Assembly: GCA_045580485.1 (NCBI GenBank)
Contig: JAZNNW010000021.1
Span: 1-22,399, forward strand
Direction: 5' to 3'
From: Avoscillospira sp045580485
GTDB taxonomy: Bacteria > Bacillota > Clostridia > Oscillospirales > Oscillospiraceae
DNA length: 22,399 nt
Both the position numbers and the translations under genes were made by a program. Below are positions 1 through 7,125 of the stretch, in pieces. How positions within the stretch are numbered: the first letter of the stretch is position 1; every line of letters begins with the position of its first letter. The notes under the pieces are model-generated. The model ran no database searches and was not told where the DNA came from. It saw nothing but the letters and a program-made list of their open reading frames with translations.

Positions 1-1
1 C

Positions 2-2182
2 TTTGGTCTGCCTGCGGAGCAGTATGCTGTGGACACCGGCAACCACCCCAACGGTTTTACCCAGAAGAACATCGAGACCTTCTCCGGTCAGCTGAAGGAG
101 CTGGGCTTTGACTACGATTGGTCCAAGGTCTTGGCCACCTCTGACCCCGATTTCTACAAGTGGACCCAGTGGATCTTCAAGAAACTGTGGGAAGCAGGCT
201 ATGCCAAGCGCATCGAAATGCCCGTTAACTGGTGTGAGGAATTGGGTACCGTTTTGGCCAACGATGAAGTTATTGACGGCAAGTCTGAGCGCGGCGGCTA
301 TCCCGTTGTGAAGAAGATGATGATGCAGTGGGTTATTGACCAGCCTGCCTTTGCGGAAAAGCTGCTGGAAGGCCTGGATGAGATCGACTGGCCCGAATCT
401 ACTAAGGAGATCCAGCGCAACTGGATCGGCAAGTCCACCGGTGTGGAAGTGGACTTCAAGCTGGTGGGCGGCGGAGAATTCTCCATCTACACCACCTGTA
501 TCGAGACCATCTACGGCATCACCTTCATGGTGCTGGCCCCCGACGGCAAGATTACCGAGACCCTTCTGGACCGTGTGGAAAACCGGGAGGAAGTGGAAGC
601 TTACATCGCTGAGGCTGCCAAGAAGAGCGAGATCGACCGTACCGATGCCAGCAAGACCAAGACCGGCTGCTGCCTGAAGGGCGTCTACGCCATCAACCCT
701 GTCAACGGCCGGGAAGTGCCTGTGTTCATCGGCGACTTCGTTCTGGGCAACTACGGCACCGGCGCCGTTATGGCTGTTCCCAGCCACGACCAGCGTGACT
801 TTGAATATGCCATTGCTCATAAGATTCCCATGCTGCAAGTCATCGAGGGCAGAGATGTCTCTGAATGTGCCTTCGAAAAGCAGGATTATCTGGGCAAGGG
901 TTGCAAACTGATCAACTCCGAAGAATTCACCGGCATGACCGTGGAGGAGGCCAAGGAGGCCATCACCTGCAAGCTGGAGAACATGGGCGTAGCCAGAAGA
1001 AAGATCAACTATCACTTCCGTGAGTGGATCTTCGCCCGTCAGCGCTACTGGGGCGAGCCTGTTCCCTGTGTCTACACCGAGGATGGAGAGACCGTCTTCC
1101 TTCCCGATGAAGAGCTGCCTCTGGTTCTGCCTGTGCTGGAAGATTACAAGGGTCGGGGCGGCAAGGCTCCTCTGGAAAATGCCGAGGAGTGGAAGCACTA
1201 TGACCGGAACGGCATCAAGGGTCTCCGTGAGACCTCCACTATGCCCGGTTCCGCCGGTTCTTCCTGGTATTTCATGCGTTACATCGATCCCAAGAATGAC
1301 AAGCAGTTCTGCGATCCCAAGCTGCTGGAGCACTGGCTGCCTGTTGACCTGTATGTGGGCGGTCCCGAGCATGCGGTCGGTCATCTGATCTACTCCCGTA
1401 TCTGGAACCGGTTCCTCTACGATCAGGGTCTGTGCCCTGTGAAGGAACCCTTTAAGAAGCTGGTCCATCAGGGTATGATTCTTGGTGAAAACGGCATCAA
1501 GATGGGTAAGCGCTTCCCCGAATTCGTGGTCAATCCCAGCGATATCGTCCGGGAATACGGCGCCGATACCCTGCGCCTGTATGAAATGTTCATGGGTCCT
1601 CTGGAGGTGTCCAAGCCCTGGTCTGCCACCGGTGTTGCCGGTGCCAAGAAGTTCCTGAACCGCGTGTGGAACTTCTTTACAGAGGCAGAGAACATCACCG
1701 ATGCCGATGATGGCAAGCTGACCAAGATATATCATCAGACCGTCAAAAAGGTCACTTCCGACTTTGAGGTTCTGGGCTTCAACACCGCCATCGCTCAGAT
1801 GATGACCTTCGTCAACGAGGTCTATAAGAACGGCACCTGCCCCAGAGAATTTGCCGAGGGCTTCATCAAGATGCTCTCCTGCATCGCACCTCATATCGGT
1901 GAGGAGATCTGGCAGGTTCTGGGTCATGACAAGACCATCGCTTACGAATCCTGGCCTACCTACGATGAGGCCAAGTGCAAGGAAAGCGAGATCAACATCG
2001 CTGTGCAGATCAACGGCAAGATGCGTGGCACCGTGCTGATGGCCGCCGATCTGGACGATGAGACCGTGGTGGCCAATGTGGTGGCCGATGAAAAAATCGC
2101 CAAGTCTCTGGAAAAGCAGGGCGGCGAGATTCGCAAGACCATCGTGGTCAAAAATAAGCTGGTAAATCTCATTGTAAAATAA
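2..2182 (+). CDS. leuS: Leucyl-tRNA synthetase, 5'-truncated by the window edge
   Basis: Charges tRNA-Leu with leucine in the cytoplasm (class I aminoacyl-tRNA synthetase). The reading frame is already open at base 2, where the family motif FGLPAEQYA is read, so the start codon and the HIGH motif lie upstream of the window. The CP1 editing domain is present: the threonine-rich stretch reads TTCIET (491-508) and the conserved aspartate sits in HDQRD (785-799). The region GSAGSSWYFMRYIDP (about 1250-1290) and the tRNA-binding C-terminal part follow. The second signature, normally KMSKS, reads KMGKR (1499-1513). No frame break is visible and the protein runs to a normal C-terminal end, so the gene looks functional; the variant motifs suggest a divergent LeuS clade. 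The next gene has its own promoter starting eight bases after the stop. Confidence 0.97.
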   Translation, partial: FGLPAEQYAVDTGNHPNGFTQKNIETFSGQLKELGFDYDWSKVLATSDPDFYKWTQWIFKKLWEAGYAKRIEMPVNWCEELGTVLANDEVIDGKSERGGYPVVKKMMMQWVIDQPAFAEKLLEGLDEIDWPESTKEIQRNWIGKSTGVEVDFKLVGGGEFSIYTTCIETIYGITFMVLAPDGKITETLLDRVENREEVEAYIAEAAKKSEIDRTDASKTKTGCCLKGVYAINPVNGREVPVFIGDFVLGNYGTGAVMAVPSHDQRDFEYAIAHKIPMLQVIEGRDVSECAFEKQDYLGKGCKLINSEEFTGMTVEEAKEAITCKLENMGVARRKINYHFREWIFARQRYWGEPVPCVYTEDGETVFLPDEELPLVLPVLEDYKGRGGKAPLENAEEWKHYDRNGIKGLRETSTMPGSAGSSWYFMRYIDPKNDKQFCDPKLLEHWLPVDLYVGGPEHAVGHLIYSRIWNRFLYDQGLCPVKEPFKKLVHQGMILGENGIKMGKRFPEFVVNPSDIVREYGADTLRLYEMFMGPLEVSKPWSATGVAGAKKFLNRVWNFFTEAENITDADDGKLTKIYHQTVKKVTSDFEVLGFNTAIAQMMTFVNEVYKNGTCPREFAEGFIKMLSCIAPHIGEEIWQVLGHDKTIAYESWPTYDEAKCKESEINIAVQINGKMRGTVLMAADLDDETVVANVVADEKIAKSLEKQGGEIRKTIVVKNKLVNLIVK

Positions 2183-2189
2183 AAAAGGC

Positions 2190-2218
2190 TTGACAAAACG
2201 ACAGTAAATCACTATAAT
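2190..2218 (+). promoter_or_regulatory. Consensus sigma-A promoter of rpsU
   Basis: TTGACA at 2190-2195 and TATAAT at 2213-2218 are separated by 17 bases, a perfect match to the vegetative consensus. The -35 box begins eight bases after the leuS stop codon, so rpsU is transcribed strongly and independently of leuS. Transcription would start near 2225, giving a leader of about 67 bases. Confidence 0.88.
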
Positions 2219-2246
2219 TGTTTTTGCTGTTAAATCAGCCCTGAAA

Positions 2247-2269
2247 GTACCCAGGATCTAGCCGGGTAC
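2247..2269 (+). other. Hairpin in the rpsU leader, just before the ribosome site
   Basis: GTACCC (2247-2252) and GGGTAC (2264-2269) form a perfect 6-bp inverted repeat with an 11-base loop. It ends two to three bases before the strong CGGAGGGAGGG ribosome site (2272-2282). There is no T-tract, so it is not a terminator. It could affect translation initiation or be a binding site for translational feedback; this is inference. Confidence 0.45.
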
Positions 2270-2291
2270 ATCGGAGGGAGGGAAATCAACC

Positions 2292-2474
2292 ATGTCTGAA
2301 GTTCATGTTAAGGAAAATGAATCTCTGGAATCCGCTCTGAAGCGATTCAAGCGTTCCTGCGCCAAGGCCGGCGTTATTCAGGAAGTTAAGCGCAGAGAGC
2401 ATTATGTGAGCCCCAGCCTGAAGCGTAAGCAGAAGTCTGAAGCTGCCCGTAAGAACAAAAAGAAGTTCTATTAA
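2292..2474 (+). CDS. rpsU: 30S ribosomal protein S21
   Basis: A 60-residue basic protein with the bS21 pattern: an acidic-to-neutral start (MSEVHVKENESLESALKRFK), the central KRREHY segment and a lysine/arginine-rich tail ending KKKFY. bS21 binds the 30S platform near the anti-Shine-Dalgarno end of 16S rRNA and takes part in initiation. Length is normal for Firmicutes. The start ATG lies ten bases after a purine-rich GGAGGGAGGG site. It is a single-gene unit, with a perfect promoter at 2190-2218 and a strong terminator at 2501-2530. Confidence 0.97.
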   Translation: MSEVHVKENESLESALKRFKRSCAKAGVIQEVKRREHYVSPSLKRKQKSEAARKNKKKFY

Positions 2475-2500
2475 TTCCCTCTCTGTTCCATGAAACATAA

Positions 2501-2530
2501 AACACCGCAGACTGTGTCTGCGGTGTTTTT
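2501..2530 (+). terminator. Intrinsic terminator after rpsU (bidirectional)
   Basis: A perfect 12-bp stem, AACACCGCAGAC (2501-2512) with GTCTGCGGTGTT (2516-2527), a TGT loop, and a T-run on the plus strand. A-rich sequence precedes the stem, so it can also stop the convergent minus-strand gene that ends at 2537. Confidence 0.9.
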
Positions 2531-2536
2531 GTGTTC

Positions 2537-3070
2537 TTACGGAGAAATCCACCCCAGAAAGCCTGCATCCATGGCCCATTGACGCTTTTGTTCCAGCGTT
2601 TCGTCGGTGTCAAACAGAATGACCTGCCCCGGCTCATGGACATAGCGGCAGCCCAAGGCCTCGGAATAAAATCCTTCTGCGTCCGGTTTTTCCACCGGTT
2701 GTCCCTGTCCGTCGGGGCAGGGGAGGGAAAACGCCATGGAAAGCCGTTCCGTCAGCAGCCAGCAGCGTCCGGGTGCGACTTCTGCAGCCTGCCTGAATCG
2801 CTGCCGCAGATTACCGCCGGAGATGGAGGAGGAAATCAGAATACCTGCCTTTGGCAGGATATCCCGCCACTGCTCCGGCACCAGCAGCTTTTCGCCAAAC
2901 TCTTTTTCCAGAACTGTCAACGGTACTTCTGCCGTCCTGTCCTGCCAGTTTGCAGCCAGATAATCTGCACCACGCAGCTGCCCCACAGGCACTGGCTCAG
3001 GGGCATATAAACAGGAAAAACACTGGCCTGCAGCATCATAAATGGTTCTTACCACCAATGGACATTTCAC
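2537..3070 (-). CDS. Hypothetical protein, family not recognised
   Basis: An open frame of up to 189 residues on the minus strand. It carries no signal peptide or membrane segment and has mixed soluble composition with several cysteines in the first third. It ends in the segment GQVILFDTDETLEQKRQWAMDAGFLGWISP-like, which is spread over the last ~30 residues. I cannot assign a function. The start is uncertain. A GTG at 3070 gives a protein beginning V-K-C-P-L-V-V, and lies just after AAGGA and a TATAAC -10-like box (3085-3080). A TTG at 3106 would add twelve residues, but it overlaps the promoter region of the divergent gene. It is convergent with rpsU and divergent from yqeG. Codon use is GC-rich like its neighbours, which supports a real gene. 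Confidence 0.6.
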   Translation of the reverse strand: MKCPLVVRTIYDAAGQCFSCLYAPEPVPVGQLRGADYLAANWQDRTAEVPLTVLEKEFGEKLLVPEQWRDILPKAGILISSSISGGNLRQRFRQAAEVAPGRCWLLTERLSMAFSLPCPDGQGQPVEKPDAEGFYSEALGCRYVHEPGQVILFDTDETLEQKRQWAMDAGFLGWISP

Positions 3071-3087
3071 CGTCCTTGTGTTATACT
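3059..3087 (+). promoter_or_regulatory. Promoter of the yqeG-peptidase operon
   Basis: TGGACA (3059-3064) and TATACT (3082-3087) are separated by exactly 17 bases. Transcription would begin near 3094 and leave a leader of about 25 bases before the ATG at 3120. A minus-strand TATAAC (3085-3080) overlaps it, so divergent transcription of the hypothetical gene probably starts from the same short region. Confidence 0.6.
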
Positions 3088-3119
3088 TATAACAACTATA
3101 TGGCAAAGTAGGTTTTCCT

Positions 3120-3617
3120 ATGTCTTTTTCTTTGATACCCCGTATTGTAACGGATAAACTAACAGATATTACCCCTCAGATGCTCCATGATCTTGGAATT
3201 GAGTTTCTGATGCTGGATTTTGATAATACCATTGTCCCTTATACCACCGAGACGCCCTTGTACGAAACAGGACAATGGTTGAAAGAAATGCAGACTTCCC
3301 TCAAAGGAATCTGTGTGGTCTCCAACAGCAAGAAAAGCCGTGTGCCGGAGTTCTGTGAGGCAAGGGGCATTCCCTGTGTTACCCACGCAAAGAAACCCTT
3401 TTCCAAAGGAATCCGGGAGTGCTGTGACCGCTTCGGTCTGGATGTTCACAAGACCGCTTTGGTGGGCGATCAGATCTATACCGATGTGCTGGGCGCCAAC
3501 TGCGCCGGAGCCGTGTCCATTCTGGTGAAGCCCATCCACCTGCACAACATCTGGCTGACCATGCGCCACTGGCTGGAGCTGCCCTTTATCGCCATTGGCA
3601 AAAGGAGAATGAAATGA
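3120..3617 (+). CDS. yqeG: YqeG family HAD-IIIA phosphatase
   Basis: A 165-residue cytoplasmic HAD-superfamily hydrolase. The catalytic motif MLDFDNTI has the nucleophile Asp33 and acid/base Asp35. Motif II is the SNS at 68-70, motif III is the lysine in KKP (91-93), and motif IV is GDQIYTD (116-122). The length and the lack of a large cap domain match the YqeG family, which is widespread in Firmicutes and often found in clusters with ribosome-assembly or shikimate-type genes; the physiological substrate is not established. The ATG at 3120 has only a weak ribosome site (AGTAGG). The stop overlaps the next start as ATGA (3614-3617), so the two genes are translationally coupled. Confidence 0.93.
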   Translation: MSFSLIPRIVTDKLTDITPQMLHDLGIEFLMLDFDNTIVPYTTETPLYETGQWLKEMQTSLKGICVVSNSKKSRVPEFCEARGIPCVTHAKKPFSKGIRECCDRFGLDVHKTALVGDQIYTDVLGANCAGAVSILVKPIHLHNIWLTMRHWLELPFIAIGKRRMK

Positions 3618-4675
3618 ACAATCTGCAAAAGCTGCAAAGTCTTTTGACCGATGCAGATGCCCTGCTGCTGACCTCTCAGGTCAACAGACACTACGCCGCC
3701 GGCTACGATGTGGCGGAGGGCGTCGCTGTCATCGGAAGGGAGCAGTGTTGGTATTTTACCGACAGCCGTTATATCGAGGCAGCGCAGAACCATCTTTCCG
3801 GTTTTATTGTGGAAGAAGTGAACCGGGAGCATAAGTATTCTGCCCGAATCAATGCAGCATTGGAAGTGCTGGGTGCGAAAACCCTTGGTATCGAGGAAGA
3901 ATATCTGACCCACGGAGAGTTTCTCCGTTATGAGAAATCTTTGAATGCAGAACTCCTGCCCATGCAGGCGGACATTTCTTCCTTCCGCCAGACGAAAGAG
4001 CCTTGGGAAGTGGAGAAGATGCGCCGGGCCCAGGAGATCACGGACAAGACCTTTTCGGAGCTGATTTCTCTCATCCGACCCGGTATGACGGAAAAGGAAC
4101 TGGCGGCAGAGCTGATCCATCTGCTTTACCGAAACGGCGCCGATGCCCTGTCCTTTCCGCCCATTGTCGTCTCCGGTCCCAATACCAGTCTGCCCCATGG
4201 TGTGCCCGGTGAACGGAAGCTGCAATACGGCGATTTTATCACCATGGATTTTGGCTGCGTGGTGGAAGGCTACTGTTCCGATATGACCAGAACCGTGGCA
4301 TTGGGCTTTGTCTCCGAAGAAATGGCAAAGGTCTACGAAACCGTCCTGCAGGCACAGCTGGCTGGCATTGCTGCCACAAAAGCAGGCGTTACCGGCAAAG
4401 CGGTGGACGGCGCTGCCAGAAAGGTGATCGAAGATGCCGGTTATGGCGAATACTTCGGTCACAGCTACGGTCACAGTGTCGGCCTGGAGATCCATGAAGC
4501 CCCCAACTGCAGCCCTTCCAATGAGAAACCTCTGGAAGCCGGTGTGGTCTGTTCCGCAGAACCGGGTATCTACCTGCCGGGGAAATTCGGTGTCCGCACC
4601 GAGGATGTGGTGGTCGTTACTGCCGATGGCTGTGAGATTCTGACCAAAAGTCCAAAGAATTTGCTGATTATTTGA
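3614..4675 (+). CDS. M24 family aminopeptidase P-like (Xaa-Pro) peptidase
   Basis: A 353-residue metallopeptidase expected to release N-terminal residues before proline from short peptides in the cytoplasm. Residues 1-125 form the creatinase-like N-terminal domain and 130-353 the pita-bread catalytic domain. All five expected metal ligands are visible: Asp212 (ITMDFG), Asp223 (YCSDMTRT), His287 (YGHSVGLEIHE), Glu316 (SAEPGIY) and Glu330 (VRTEDVV). His195 in LPHG is also conserved. The length fits the PepQ/YqhT-type enzymes of Firmicutes. The start overlaps the yqeG stop by four bases. In many Firmicutes this gene lies directly before efp, as here, although efp has its own promoter. Confidence 0.94.
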   Translation: MNNLQKLQSLLTDADALLLTSQVNRHYAAGYDVAEGVAVIGREQCWYFTDSRYIEAAQNHLSGFIVEEVNREHKYSARINAALEVLGAKTLGIEEEYLTHGEFLRYEKSLNAELLPMQADISSFRQTKEPWEVEKMRRAQEITDKTFSELISLIRPGMTEKELAAELIHLLYRNGADALSFPPIVVSGPNTSLPHGVPGERKLQYGDFITMDFGCVVEGYCSDMTRTVALGFVSEEMAKVYETVLQAQLAGIAATKAGVTGKAVDGAARKVIEDAGYGEYFGHSYGHSVGLEIHEAPNCSPSNEKPLEAGVVCSAEPGIYLPGKFGVRTEDVVVVTADGCEILTKSPKNLLII

Positions 4676-4694
4676 GGAAACAGCGAATTTCCTC
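4674..4694 (+). terminator. Possible weak hairpin at the end of the M24 peptidase gene
   Basis: GAGGAAA (4674-4680) pairs with TTTCCTC (4688-4694) around a 7-base loop. The stem overlaps the TGA stop codon and is followed directly by the -35 box of the efp promoter, with no T-run. It may be an inefficient terminator or a roadblock; read-through into efp is likely. Confidence 0.35.
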
Positions 4695-4723
4695 TTGAAA
4701 AAGCCCTATGTATCCTGTATAAT
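4695..4723 (+). promoter_or_regulatory. Strong sigma-A promoter of efp
   Basis: TTGAAA (4695-4700) and a perfect TATAAT (4718-4723) are 17 bases apart. The predicted start near 4730 gives a leader of about 55 bases that contains a hairpin at 4751-4767. Confidence 0.82.
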
Positions 4724-4750
4724 TTCAATGTTAATCTTGTATATTAAAAG

Positions 4751-4767
4751 CGTCTGCCCTGCAGACG
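4751..4767 (+). other. Leader hairpin in front of efp
   Basis: CGTCTGC (4751-4757) pairs perfectly with GCAGACG (4761-4767) around a three-base loop. It ends four bases before the ribosome site AGGAGG (4772-4777). It has no T-tract, so it is not a terminator. It may insulate or modulate ribosome loading on efp; this is inference. Confidence 0.45.
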
Positions 4768-4784
4768 GCCTAGGAGGATAAATT

Positions 4785-5348
4785 ATGATTTCTGTTAGTG
4801 ATTTCAGAAACGGCGTTACCTTCGAGATGGATGGTAAGGTCATGCAGATCGTGGAGTTCCAGCATGTGAAACCCGGTAAGGGTGCTGCATTCGTTCGCGT
4901 GAAGATGAGAAATGTCATCACCGGCGGCGTCACGGAAACCACCTTCAACCCCAGCGACAAGTACCCCACCGCTTTTGTTGAGAGAAAGAAGATGGAGTAT
5001 TCCTACAACGATGGCAACCTGTACTACTTCATGGACAGCGAGACCTTCGAGATGATCCCCATCGACGAGTCCACCCTGGACGACAGCTTCAAGTTCGTCA
5101 AGGAAAACGACACCTGCACCGTTCTGTCCTACAAGGGCAATGTCTTCGGTGTGGAAGCTCCCAACTTTGTGGATCTGGTCATTGCCAAGACCGAGCCCGG
5201 CGTCAAGGGCGATACCGCTACCAATGTCACCAAGCCTGCTGTCACTGAGACCGGCGCTGAGATCAAGGTTCCTCTGTTCATCAACGAGGGCGACAAGATC
5301 AGCATCGATACCCGTACCGGCGAATACATGGGTCGTGCCAAGGGCTAA
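4785..5348 (+). CDS. efp: Elongation factor P
   Basis: A 187-residue, tRNA-shaped translation factor that relieves ribosome stalling at consecutive prolines. Domain I carries the tip loop HVKPGKGAAFVRVK, with Lys32 at the position modified in other bacteria; a lysine in a PGKG loop is the form seen in Bacillus-type and many Gram-negative EF-P. Domains II-III follow, ending with the typical GEYMGRAKG. No genes for known lysine-modifying enzymes (EpmA/EpmB, YmfI) are seen here. The ATG has a perfect AGGAGG ribosome site eight bases upstream. It is the first gene of an efp-CD1247-like unit. Confidence 0.98.
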   Translation: MISVSDFRNGVTFEMDGKVMQIVEFQHVKPGKGAAFVRVKMRNVITGGVTETTFNPSDKYPTAFVERKKMEYSYNDGNLYYFMDSETFEMIPIDESTLDDSFKFVKENDTCTVLSYKGNVFGVEAPNFVDLVIAKTEPGVKGDTATNVTKPAVTETGAEIKVPLFINEGDKISIDTRTGEYMGRAKG

Positions 5349-5381
5349 TGCTCTGACCCTTTTTTGAAAGGAGAACTTACA

Positions 5382-5792
5382 ATGACACTCACCGAAAGAA
5401 CCGCTTATCTCAAGGGCCTGATGGAAGGCATGAAGATCGACACGGAGACCAACGAGGGCAAGCTGTTCAAGGCCATCATCGATGTTCTGGATGACATGGC
5501 ACTGACTGTCAGCGATGTGGAAGATGTTGTGGATGCAGTCTGCGACGAGCTGGACTCTGTGGAAGAGGATCTGGATGCCATCGAAGAGTATCTCCTGGAC
5601 GAAGAAGATGACGACGAGTACTACGATGACGAGGATGAATACGACTTTGACGATGAGACCATCTACGAAGTGAAGTGCCCCGTCTGCAACACCGTCATCA
5701 ATCTGGACGAGGAAATGCTGGAAGCCGGCTCCATTGAGTGCCCCGACTGCGGCGAAGAGCTGGAGTTTGATGCCGACGAGCTGGAAGACTAA
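5382..5792 (+). CDS. CD1247-like acidic zinc-ribbon protein
   Basis: A 136-residue protein of the type annotated as CD1247 N-terminal domain-containing. The N-terminal helical part (1-60) begins TLTERTAYLKGLMEGM. An extremely acidic Asp/Glu/Tyr stretch follows (about 59-93). The C-terminal zinc ribbon has the cysteine pairs Cys99/Cys102 and Cys120/Cys123 (CPVC, CPDC). I chose the ATG at 5382 because the ribosome site AAAGGAG (5367-5373) overlaps any earlier start. It lies 33 bases after efp with no promoter between, so it is probably co-transcribed. This partner of efp is common in Clostridia, but I know of no demonstrated function. Confidence 0.87.
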   Translation: MTLTERTAYLKGLMEGMKIDTETNEGKLFKAIIDVLDDMALTVSDVEDVVDAVCDELDSVEEDLDAIEEYLLDEEDDDEYYDDEDEYDFDDETIYEVKCPVCNTVINLDEEMLEAGSIECPDCGEELEFDADELED

Positions 5793-5804
5793 TTGAAAAA
5801 CTTA

Positions 5805-5832
5805 TCCGGCCATGCAGAATTGCATGGCCGGA
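5805..5832 (+). repeat. Perfect 12-bp inverted repeat before tRNA-Ala
   Basis: TCCGGCCATGCA (5805-5816) and TGCATGGCCGGA (5821-5832) pair perfectly with a GAAT loop. Only AATT follows, not a T-run, and the tRNA begins six bases later at 5839. It may be a weak terminator of the efp unit, or a processing or stability structure if the tRNA is co-transcribed. Confidence 0.7.
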
Positions 5833-5838
5833 ATTCAT

Positions 5839-5914
5839 GGGCCTGTAGCGCAGCTGGGAGCGCATTACATTCGCATTGTAGGGGTCGTCGGTTCGAATCC
5901 GATCAGGTCCACCA
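5839..5914 (+). tRNA. tRNA-Ala, anticodon CGC, CCA encoded
   Basis: A complete 76-base cloverleaf. The acceptor stem is GGGCCTG with CAGGTCC, including the G3-U70 wobble pair that marks alanine tRNAs. The D-arm GCGC/GCGC, the anticodon loop TTCGCAT (anticodon CGC, reading GCG) and the T-arm with TTCGAAT all fold, and ACCA ends the gene. It stands alone between the CD1247-like gene and an intrinsic terminator. No clear separate promoter is visible just upstream, so it may be the last unit of the efp transcript. Confidence 0.95.
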
Positions 5915-5917
5915 AGG

Positions 5918-5947
5918 AAATCCTCCGGTATTTACCGGGGGATTTTT
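5918..5947 (+). terminator. Intrinsic terminator after tRNA-Ala
   Basis: AAATCCTCCGGTA (5918-5930) pairs with TACCGGGGGATTT (5933-5945) with one T-G wobble and a very short loop, followed by a T-run to 5947. It separates the efp/tRNA unit from the next promoter. Confidence 0.85.
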
Positions 5948-5948
5948 G

Positions 5949-5976
5949 TTGCAATTCGGCATGAACATGATATAAT
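5949..5976 (+). promoter_or_regulatory. Promoter of the 6013 gene (and probably the radical SAM gene)
   Basis: TTGCAA (5949-5954) and a perfect TATAAT (5971-5976) are 16 bases apart, immediately after the tRNA terminator. The leader is about 30 bases and ends in the ribosome site GAGGAG (6000-6005). Confidence 0.68.
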
Positions 5977-6012
5977 TAAAAAGGAACCTTTAATAACGCG
6001 AGGAGTGATCCC

Positions 6013-7101
6013 ATGTTTCTCACACCCAGAGATGGAGATATGCTGACCAATGCCGCCGGTGTCTGTAAGGATAACGGATTGGAAATCGAGGTTTTTGTGG
6101 CAGGTTCTGAACATGCCTGCGTGACGGTCAATGGCACAGAGGCGAAATGGAACGGTACTTGCCATACCGCAAAGTTGCTGCTGTCCGAAAATTGCAATCA
6201 GCTGACTGCCTCCATGGATGGGCAGGAACAGAGCATCACTGTCTATTGGCTGCCTAATGCTGCCGGGAAGTATGCCGTTTCTGTGGATGACAACATCTGG
6301 TTCCTTGCGGATCTCAACCGCAATAAGGATGTCTATACTTCCATTTTTGATAATGACTATCTGAAGGTCTACAAAGAAGCCCATGACCGCTATGGTGCGA
6401 AGGTTCGCCTGAACCTGTTTTATGAGATCGACAATCCCTGTGGCCTGGAGCTCTACGGATCTTTTGATCTTTCCATGATGACAGATCGGTATAAGGATGA
6501 GTTTATCGCCAATTCCGACTGGCTCCATCTGGCTTTCCATGCCAGATCGGAATTCCCCGATGCACCCTATGCTCAGGCGGAGACGGAGCAGTTCCGGAGG
6601 GAATATGAAGCCATTATCCGGGAGATCAAGCGCTTTGCCGGTGAGGAAGTCATTGAAAAGGCCACCACCAACCACTGGGGTACCGGCACACCGGATATCG
6701 TCCGGGCGGAAAAGGAACTGGGTATCGATGCTCTTATGGGCTATCTGGAGCTGGATGCACAGGGGCAGTCCTTTGTCAGCTATTATCTGACACCGGAACA
6801 GACTATGCATGCCAATGAGTATGGCTTCTGGAAGGATCATGAGACCGGTATGATTTTCGGCAAGATCGATGCAGTGCTCAATCTCTACGATTCTGAGACT
6901 GCCTGCCGGATTCTGGAAGAGGGAAAGAAGCAGTACCCCAAAAGAGGCTTCATTGAAGTCATGATCCACGAGCAGTACTTCTATCCCACCTACATGAATC
7001 ACCTGCCGGATTTCAAGGAGCGTGTCCTGAGCGCCTGCAAATGGTGCGTGGAGCACGGTCATGAAGGTGCCTTCGCCGGAGATGCGATTGTATCCGTATA
7101 A
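6013..7101 (+). CDS. Hypothetical protein, possibly polysaccharide-deacetylase-like fold
   Basis: A 362-residue soluble protein without signal peptide or membrane segment. The first ~85 residues look like a small beta domain. From residue 87 there are motifs in the order expected for a divergent glycoside hydrolase/deacetylase (NodB-like) barrel: VDDN (91-94) in the place of the metal-binding aspartate pair, HARSE (176-180), NHWG (220-223) and IHEQYFYP (318-325). These are my pattern reading, not a confirmed family match. If correct, it would act on an intracellular sugar or sugar-like substrate. It has its own promoter and a GAGGAG ribosome site. The radical SAM gene starts 24 bases downstream, so the two are probably in one transcript. 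Its GC content is higher than that of the radical SAM gene. Confidence 0.6.
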   Translation: MFLTPRDGDMLTNAAGVCKDNGLEIEVFVAGSEHACVTVNGTEAKWNGTCHTAKLLLSENCNQLTASMDGQEQSITVYWLPNAAGKYAVSVDDNIWFLADLNRNKDVYTSIFDNDYLKVYKEAHDRYGAKVRLNLFYEIDNPCGLELYGSFDLSMMTDRYKDEFIANSDWLHLAFHARSEFPDAPYAQAETEQFRREYEAIIREIKRFAGEEVIEKATTNHWGTGTPDIVRAEKELGIDALMGYLELDAQGQSFVSYYLTPEQTMHANEYGFWKDHETGMIFGKIDAVLNLYDSETACRILEEGKKQYPKRGFIEVMIHEQYFYPTYMNHLPDFKERVLSACKWCVEHGHEGAFAGDAIVSV

Positions 7102-7125
7102 CCAGTTGGTTTGGAGGGACAACAT

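Noticed and set aside
1499..1513. The KMGKR sequence in LeuS as a sign of a pseudogene or sequencing error.
   Set aside because: The flanking frame is intact and conserved to the normal end, and the editing site carries a matching variant; it reads as a natural clade variant.
5839..6013. The tRNA 3' end as an attachment site of an integrated element covering the radical SAM gene.
   Set aside because: No integrase, no repeated tRNA 3' segment downstream and no mobile genes were seen.
5932..7125. A 397-codon minus-strand frame opposite the 6013 gene.
   Set aside because: The plus-strand gene has a promoter, a ribosome site and plausible protein motifs; the antisense frame has none.
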